The position numbers and the translations under genes are program-made. 45,053 nt of DNA from positions 100,523 to 145,575 of the forward strand of contig PKDX01000021.1 in assembly GCA_002862745.1 (NCBI GenBank), given 5' to 3'. The DNA is from Bacteroidota bacterium (lineage in GTDB: Bacteria > Bacteroidota > Bacteroidia > Chitinophagales > UBA8649). The notes beneath the pieces are model-generated. The model was not told the DNA's origin. It ran no database searches and saw only the letters and a program-made list of their open reading frames with translations. Positions 42,464 to 45,053 of this stretch are shown one piece after another (the first letter of the stretch is position 1; each line of letters begins with the position of its first letter).

Positions 42464-45053
42464 ATGAGGTTTGGATCTTCCGCGTTTTTCAAGAATATCA
42501 TTTTTACAACATTTATCCTTGTGGCCTCGGCAGGCAATCGACAAGGCGCTTTGATGGCGCAAGGTTTTATGGGCTTTCATTCCGATAACTACAGCGGTGT
42601 CCACTCCCTCCAGTGGAATCCAGCCTTGCTTGTGGACAATCGCCTTGCCTTCCAAATGAATTTAAGCTCGAGTCATTTCACCGTCACCAATAACTACATC
42701 GGCATTAATGCCCCTTCATTTCTTGGGGATATCGAGGGAGCTGTAAACAACTCGAATTTCGTGGATGACTTTCTTGTTGAGCGCCTGAATGGCAAAGATA
42801 AAAGTGGTTTGGTGCGTGCTAATTACACCTTGCCGCTAAGTTTTATGGTTTCCTTCGGAAAAAAGAAGAAACAGTCCTTAGGGTTTTACTCGGCTATCAG
42901 GAGCCATGCGAGCATTGATGGATTTGATGAGGATTTAGCAAGAATGGTCTACAATGAGTTATCCATCGACGAATTGCTCAATCAAAGCATCGTCAGCCAA
43001 AATATATCCATCGACGCAGGGGCTTGGGAAGAATATGGCTTAAGCTATGGACGGCAAGTATTCGACAACGGAAAGCACTTTATAAGCAGTGCAGCAACCT
43101 TAAAAATTACTCGTGGACGATCTGCCGCGTATCTCTACAGCGATAACCTCGATGTCACCTTTCCTTCCGACAGCATGATATCCATAACAAACAGTGATAT
43201 CCGTTTTGGCTATGCGGACCTTTTCTCCAATATCGATGCCTTTGAGCCAGGAGCTGGATTTCAAAATGTATCCTCCTTTTTTCAAAATGGTGTGAGCGTA
43301 GGAATGGATTTGGGATTTGTGTACGAATGGCGGCCTAATATTGAAGACTATCGGTACACGTTGGATGGAGATACTAATTATTTCCGACCCGACCGAAACA
43401 AATACAAGTTGCGCCTTGGCGTAAGTATCATGGATATCGGAAACACACGGTATTCAAGAAGTGATTATCTCCAAGGTAATGGAGGTCTTGAATCCATCTA
43501 TGCTGATGCGCCAAACGTTTTAATTGACGACTTTGCTGTGGCTATCAATCGATTTCAAAATGATGGTCTTGATGGGTTATCGGATAGTCTAAGTTCCATC
43601 TATGTAGTTACGGATGGAGGTAGCGAGACATTCACCATGACCCTACCCTTCCGAATCAATGCATTCGCAGATTATGCTTTGGGTAAAAACTTCTACACGA
43701 ACTTCAGCATGTCCATTGCACCAGCCTTTCGGAAAAATCCAGAAAAAAGCCGAGACATCAGTGAGTTTTCTCTAACCCCTAGATATGAGAACCATTGGTT
43801 TGGATTTTACCTTCCTGTATCGATTAACACCAATGGCAATGCTCATTTAGGTGCCGGTATGCGTTTGGGACCATTGGTCGTTGGGACAAATGATTTTACC
43901 CCGCTCTTTAGAGAAACAACCTATGATGCTAATTTTTATGCAGCGCTGAACATTCCTATTCGTAAGCGTCTACGCGACAAAGACCGTGATCATGTCTCCA
44001 ATTCAGTTGACGAATGCAGAAGAGTCCCGGGCTCTTGGGAAGGCCTAGGATGTCCTGACTTAGATAAAGACGGACTCAATGACGATGTGGACGAGTGCCC
44101 GAGAGATTCAGGATTATTGGCATTAAATGGCTGCCCAGATCTTGATGGTGATGGTATAGCGAATCATTTGGATTCTTGTATAGACGTCTATGGATTGATT
44201 GAACTCGATGGATGCCCAGACACCGATCTCGATGGCATTACCGATGCAGAAGACAACTGTCCAGAAGTAGCTGGATCACGGGAGATGAATGGATGTCCAG
44301 ACCAAGATTTTGACGGAATTACTGATGCAGAAGATGTTTGTCCAACAAGATTTGGAATGCTCATCTATAATGGATGTCCAGACTCTGACAATGATAGCAT
44401 TCCTGACCCACAAGATTCTTGTGCCTTTGCTGCAGGTCCAGCAGCAAACAATGGTTGCCCATACGGCGATGCTGATGGCGATGGGTTAAATGATGGCGAA
44501 GATGAGTGCCCAGAGACTTTTGGCCCTGCAGATAACTTGGGTTGTCCTTATCCAGATTCTGATGGTGACGGAGTTAATGACCCTGCTGATGACTGTCCTG
44601 AAATCTTTGGACCAATGGATAATAAAGGCTGTCCATACCCAGACACTGATGGTGACGGACTCAATGATATGGAGGATGAATGCCCAAAAACGTTTGGACT
44701 TATCGAACTTCAAGGATGTCCTAAAGTAGAAGAAGAAGTTAAAGAAGTACTCGATACAGCATTTAACAATCTTAGCTTTAATACAGGTAACGCAATTATC
44801 TTAGAAGAATCCTATGCAAGTCTTGAAAAACTTGTAGAAGTGCTGAGTGCGGATTCGACCTTTAAACTAAGAATCGAGGGGCACACAGATGACGTAGGCG
44901 CTGAGAGCATGAATGCCATTCTCTCTCAAAATAGAGCGCAAGCTGTTGCCAATTACCTCATTGAAAAAGGTATTGAAGAAACGCGTTTAGAAGTCGAAGG
45001 TTATGGTGAAACGAAACCGGTCGTGCCCAATGATAGTCCAGAAAATCGAGCAA
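42464..45053 (+). CDS. OmpA-family outer-membrane protein: DUF5723-like region, TSP3 repeats, OmpA domain (3' end outside window)
   Basis: The frame is open from ATG 42464 to the window edge, giving at least 863 residues. An N-terminal signal-like segment (FTTFILVASAG) is followed by a region of about 490 residues rich in aromatic beta strands (QWNPALLVDNR, GLSYGR, FADYAL) that resembles DUF5723 outer-membrane barrels. Nine thrombospondin type 3 repeats come next (residues ~505-753), then the start of an OmpA C-terminal peptidoglycan-binding domain with LSFNTGNAIIL, IEGHTDDVGAESMN and LSQNRAQAVANYL. The protein should span or sit in the outer membrane, with a calcium-binding stalk reaching the cell wall. 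The stop codon is not in the window; from the family, only some 30-60 residues are probably missing. Confidence 0.88.
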   Translation, partial: MRFGSSAFFKNIIFTTFILVASAGNRQGALMAQGFMGFHSDNYSGVHSLQWNPALLVDNRLAFQMNLSSSHFTVTNNYIGINAPSFLGDIEGAVNNSNFVDDFLVERLNGKDKSGLVRANYTLPLSFMVSFGKKKKQSLGFYSAIRSHASIDGFDEDLARMVYNELSIDELLNQSIVSQNISIDAGAWEEYGLSYGRQVFDNGKHFISSAATLKITRGRSAAYLYSDNLDVTFPSDSMISITNSDIRFGYADLFSNIDAFEPGAGFQNVSSFFQNGVSVGMDLGFVYEWRPNIEDYRYTLDGDTNYFRPDRNKYKLRLGVSIMDIGNTRYSRSDYLQGNGGLESIYADAPNVLIDDFAVAINRFQNDGLDGLSDSLSSIYVVTDGGSETFTMTLPFRINAFADYALGKNFYTNFSMSIAPAFRKNPEKSRDISEFSLTPRYENHWFGFYLPVSINTNGNAHLGAGMRLGPLVVGTNDFTPLFRETTYDANFYAALNIPIRKRLRDKDRDHVSNSVDECRRVPGSWEGLGCPDLDKDGLNDDVDECPRDSGLLALNGCPDLDGDGIANHLDSCIDVYGLIELDGCPDTDLDGITDAEDNCPEVAGSREMNGCPDQDFDGITDAEDVCPTRFGMLIYNGCPDSDNDSIPDPQDSCAFAAGPAANNGCPYGDADGDGLNDGEDECPETFGPADNLGCPYPDSDGDGVNDPADDCPEIFGPMDNKGCPYPDTDGDGLNDMEDECPKTFGLIELQGCPKVEEEVKEVLDTAFNNLSFNTGNAIILEESYASLEKLVEVLSADSTFKLRIEGHTDDVGAESMNAILSQNRAQAVANYLIEKGIEETRLEVEGYGETKPVVPNDSPENRA
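43976..44722 (+). repeat. Nine thrombospondin type 3-like calcium-binding repeats
   Basis: In-frame units of 27 residues, three of them extended to 29 by a CPYG/CPYP ending. The pattern is DxDxDGxxDxxDxCPxxxG......GCP. The aspartates coordinate calcium in known TSP3 repeats and each unit carries two cysteines. The first unit (DKDRDHVSN) and the sixth (CAFAAG) are the most degenerate. Confidence 0.9.

Noticed and set aside
42455-42655. 66-codon minus-strand frame at the start of the OmpA-family gene
   Set aside because: Antisense shadow of the open plus-strand frame that continues to the window edge with clear domains.
43976-44722. 81-87 bp periodicity as a CRISPR or satellite
   Set aside because: Explained by in-frame TSP3 protein repeats with the DxDGD/GCP pattern.

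Overview
The window looks like a chromosomal segment of a marine-type Bacteroidota, most likely in or near Flavobacteriales. The evidence is type IX secretion (T9SS) C-terminal domains of both type A and type B, a SprB-repeat giant protein with a gliding-motility-associated C-terminal domain, a TonB-dependent receptor paired with a DUF4249 lipoprotein, a bacillithiol deacetylase, an atpBEFHAG operon without beta and epsilon genes, and Bacteroidota-type -7 boxes (TAnnTTTG) with no clear Shine-Dalgarno sequences. The placement is inference from gene families. No rRNA, tRNA, insertion sequence, prophage or CRISPR array was seen.

Layout. 1-1090 (+): the end of an amidinotransferase-fold gene, translationally coupled to a CtlX-type hydrolase. 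1082-12356 (-): a dense run of nine genes (T9SS subtilase, TonB receptor, DUF4249 lipoprotein, thioredoxin reductase, START-domain protein, BshB1, MsbA-like ABC exporter, an unusual ribulose-phosphate-epimerase-like/CBS fusion, DAHP synthase). Gaps are 42 nt or less and several genes overlap, so it may be one or a few long transcripts. 12366-12848: intergenic, holding a terminator and a 42-residue lipoprotein gene. 12849-14344 (+): a DEDDh exonuclease and a dolichyl-phosphate-mannose-synthase-like glycosyltransferase. 14455-20976 (-): a 2173-residue modular T9SS surface protein. 21054-23866: dapF diverging from an HtrA protease plus a CBS protein. 23956-24933 (-): pyruvate dehydrogenase E1 beta. 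25078-36452 (+): a second TonB receptor, an unknown secreted protein with internal repeats, a 2133-residue SprB-repeat adhesin and an ALDH7-type dehydrogenase. 36463-42274 (-): atpB-E-F-H-A-G followed by scpB. 42464 to the window end (+): an OmpA-family protein with a DUF5723-like barrel region and nine thrombospondin type 3 repeats, running off the edge.

Themes. Much of the window is cell-envelope biology: two giant secreted proteins, a secreted protease, two TonB receptors, an envelope protease and an OmpA anchor. The rest is core metabolism (aromatic synthesis, lysine/peptidoglycan DapF, thiol redox, pyruvate dehydrogenase, ATP synthase, chromosome segregation). The most interesting items are the epimerase/CBS fusion, an exact 939-bp four-repeat duplication inside the SprB-like gene, the unknown repeat protein encoded just before that adhesin, and two RNA-fold-like elements bracketing the ATP synthase c-subunit gene.
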